From JACVRW01 sp963728155 (lineage in GTDB: Bacteria > Actinomycetota > Thermoleophilia > Solirubrobacterales > Thermoleophilaceae): a DNA stretch of 64,000 bases. The notes below the pieces were generated by a model. The model saw only the letters and a program-made list of their open reading frames with translations, did not search any database and was not told where the DNA came from. Shown here piece by piece: positions 62,725 to 64,000 of this stretch. Location: the NCBI GenBank assembly GCA_963728155.1, contig CAVSJF010000011.1:124001-188000 (forward strand), written 5' to 3'. The stretch's first letter is position 1; each line of letters begins with the position of its first letter. The position numbers were made by a program, and so were the translations under genes.

Positions 62725-63117
62725 ATGGCAAGCGTGCACGAGACAGAGGCGTATGACGTCGCCCCGGACACGATGTGGGAGAAGATCGGCGACTACCACG
62801 GGCTGGCCGACTGGCATCCGGCGATCACCTCACAGGAGAAGAAGGACGGCGGGCAGGTCCGCGTGCTGCACATCGACGGCGGCGGGACGGTCACCGAGAC
62901 GCTCGTCGATGAGGGCGAGCGCACCTACACCTACCGGATCGATGAGAGCCCGCTTCCTGTGGCCGACTACACGGCCACGATCGCCGTGCGGGAGGGCGAC
63001 GAAGGCGGCTGCGTGGTCGACTGGCGCGCGGACTTCCAGGCGTCCGGCGCCTCCGATGAGGAGGCCGAACAGGTCATCCAGGGCATCTTCCGCGGCGGCC
63101 TCGACGCGCTCCCCTGA
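62725..63117 (+). CDS. SRPBCC/polyketide cyclase-like lipid-binding protein
   Basis: The 130-residue protein has the START/SRPBCC beta-sheet with a helix at the end (DEEAEQVIQGIFRGGLDAL), of the polyketide cyclase/dehydrase type. The pocket would bind a hydrophobic ligand. The box TAGGGT seven bases before the ATG fits a leaderless promoter. Function unknown. Confidence 0.8.
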   Translation: MASVHETEAYDVAPDTMWEKIGDYHGLADWHPAITSQEKKDGGQVRVLHIDGGGTVTETLVDEGERTYTYRIDESPLPVADYTATIAVREGDEGGCVVDWRADFQASGASDEEAEQVIQGIFRGGLDALP

Positions 63118-63134
63118 GCCGAGGCCACGCCTTC

Positions 63135-63587
63135 TCAGGCCGGCGACATGACGACGACAGGGATCTCCCGCTGGGTGCGCGCCTGGTAGGCGTCGTAGTC
63201 CGAGTAGATCTCGTTGACCTTCGTCCAGTAGCCCGCGCGCTCCTCCGCGGAGGCCAACCGCGGCGTCATCCTTGTGCGGCGGCCGAGGATCTCGACGTCG
63301 GCGACATCCATCGCGCGAAGGTTGTGGTACCAGGCCGGCGACGTCTCCCGGCCCCCGGCGGAGGCGACCAGCACGACCTTGTCCCCGTCGGCCAGGTACA
63401 GCAGCGGGGTCTCGCGCCGCTTGCCCGATTTGCGCCCGACCGTGTGGAGGATGCACACGGGCGCCTTGTCCATCTTGCCGCCGAGGCGCCCACCCGAGGC
63501 CCGGTAGGCGATGACGTTGAGCCGGGTGAAAAGGTTGACGACGCGCAGCCGCAGGGAGCCGGCGGGCGGGATGGGTGGCGGGGCCAT
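63135..63587 (-). CDS. Deazaflavin (F420)-dependent nitroreductase family protein
   Basis: The 150-residue protein resembles Ddn-type enzymes, with the TVGRKSGKRRETPLLYL signature and the late AWYHNLRA segment. Such proteins bind F420 or other flavins/quinones. A TAGGTT box seven bases before ATG 63587 supports this start; a longer open frame upstream is antisense to the next gene. F420 biosynthesis genes are not in the window. Confidence 0.86.
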   Translation of the reverse strand: MAPPPIPPAGSLRLRVVNLFTRLNVIAYRASGGRLGGKMDKAPVCILHTVGRKSGKRRETPLLYLADGDKVVLVASAGGRETSPAWYHNLRAMDVADVEILGRRTRMTPRLASAEERAGYWTKVNEIYSDYDAYQARTQREIPVVVMSPA

Positions 63588-63644
63588 GTCCGGGAACCTA
63601 TCGACGAGCGATGAGTTCACGCGATCGGATAGATCTACATTGCC

Positions 63645-64000
63645 ATGAGCGATAGAAAAGTGATTCTCAAGATGATCATGTCTCTCGACGGTTTTGCAAC
63701 CAGCACCGACGGGACCCATGAATGGATGTTCGAGTGGTTCGGCGACGACTCGAATGAGTGGAGCCACCGCGCCCTCGAGGAGGCGGGCGTTCACGCGATG
63801 GGCCGCCGCAGCTACGAGATCATGGGCCCGCACTGGGCCGCGTCCGAGGGCCCGATCGCAACCGCGATGAACGAGAAGCCGAAGGCCGTCTTCTCCCACA
63901 CCCTGGAGAAGGCGGAATGGGGACCAGTCGAGATCTTCGGCGGGGACCTGAGCGCGGAGATCGCGGACCTGAAGACTCGGGACGACGAAGGAACGGTCTT
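63645..64000 (+). CDS. Dihydrofolate reductase/RibD C-terminal family protein (3' end beyond window)
   Basis: The 118 visible residues begin VILKMIMSLDGFATS, with GRRSYEIMGPHW and SHTLEK, typical of the RibD_C/DHFR-like family of NADPH-dependent reductases (YwjB/YyaP kind). The frame stays open to the last base, so the gene is cut by the window edge. The ATG at 63645 is the first reasonable start. Confidence 0.85.
   Translation, partial: MSDRKVILKMIMSLDGFATSTDGTHEWMFEWFGDDSNEWSHRALEEAGVHAMGRRSYEIMGPHWAASEGPIATAMNEKPKAVFSHTLEKAEWGPVEIFGGDLSAEIADLKTRDDEGTV

Overview
The window is 64 kb of very GC-rich, gene-dense bacterial chromosome with many GTG/TTG starts, many four-base ATGA/GTGA gene overlaps, a deazaflavin-type nitroreductase-fold gene and numerous TANNNT boxes 6-8 bases before start codons (leaderless style). 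This suggests an actinobacterium, possibly class Thermoleophilia; that placement is inference. No phage, transposon or CRISPR was seen. No gene-free stretch exceeds about 150 bases.

Layout. 0-9.5 kb holds housekeeping genes: a class B penicillin-binding protein, radA, a DEDDh exonuclease/GIY-YIG protein, a CDGSH protein, a MobA fused to a MoaD-like tail, a PabB-PabC fusion and an arginase-family protein. 9.5-19.3 kb is a selenium/formate island: tRNA-Sec, a three-subunit NAD-type formate dehydrogenase whose catalytic subunit has an in-frame UGA followed by a textbook SECIS hairpin, fdhD, selD, selB and selA. The catalytic subunit is split at a domain border: its N-terminal [4Fe-4S] domain is carried by the ferredoxin-type subunit. 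As sequenced, selD, selB and selA contain five single-base frameshifts.

19.4-41.8 kb is the most interesting part: two divergent operons around a GntR/FadR regulator that together look like a vitamin B6 degradation locus. Four steps match the known Mesorhizobium pathway by family and by characteristic sequence: two pyridoxamine-pyruvate transaminase-like enzymes, a pyridoxal 4-dehydrogenase-like SDR, a 4-pyridoxolactonase-like metallo-beta-lactamase-fold hydrolase and a 3-hydroxyacyl-CoA-dehydrogenase-fold FHMPC dehydrogenase. A class II aldolase-fold protein fits the decarboxylase step. The usual flavoprotein ring-opening oxygenase is absent. Instead there are a luciferase-like monooxygenase, a NicX/M29-like protein, a cupin and a three-subunit molybdenum hydroxylase, so ring opening may follow a different, undescribed route. 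A BMP-type ABC transporter in the same locus is a candidate B6-vitamer importer.

41.9-44.8 kb carries a membrane-anchored unknown, a secreted glycoside hydrolase and an EamA transporter. 44.9-52.1 kb is a methylated-amine module: a trimethylamine dehydrogenase homologue with the covalent-FMN cysteine and aromatic bowl conserved, EtfB, EtfA and a membrane Fe-S ETF:quinone oxidoreductase candidate, with a convergent GcvT-like folate enzyme. 52.2-56.8 kb is an aldehyde dehydrogenase / FAD amine oxidase / APC permease operon for an unidentified amine. 56.9-64 kb holds small stress-type proteins, a methyltransferase, a PLP decarboxylase, an M23 peptidase and other single genes; the last is cut by the window end.

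At least eight probable single-base frameshifts occur, mostly one extra base, several in short G/C runs. They are more likely assembly errors than biology, but half of them cluster in the sel genes.
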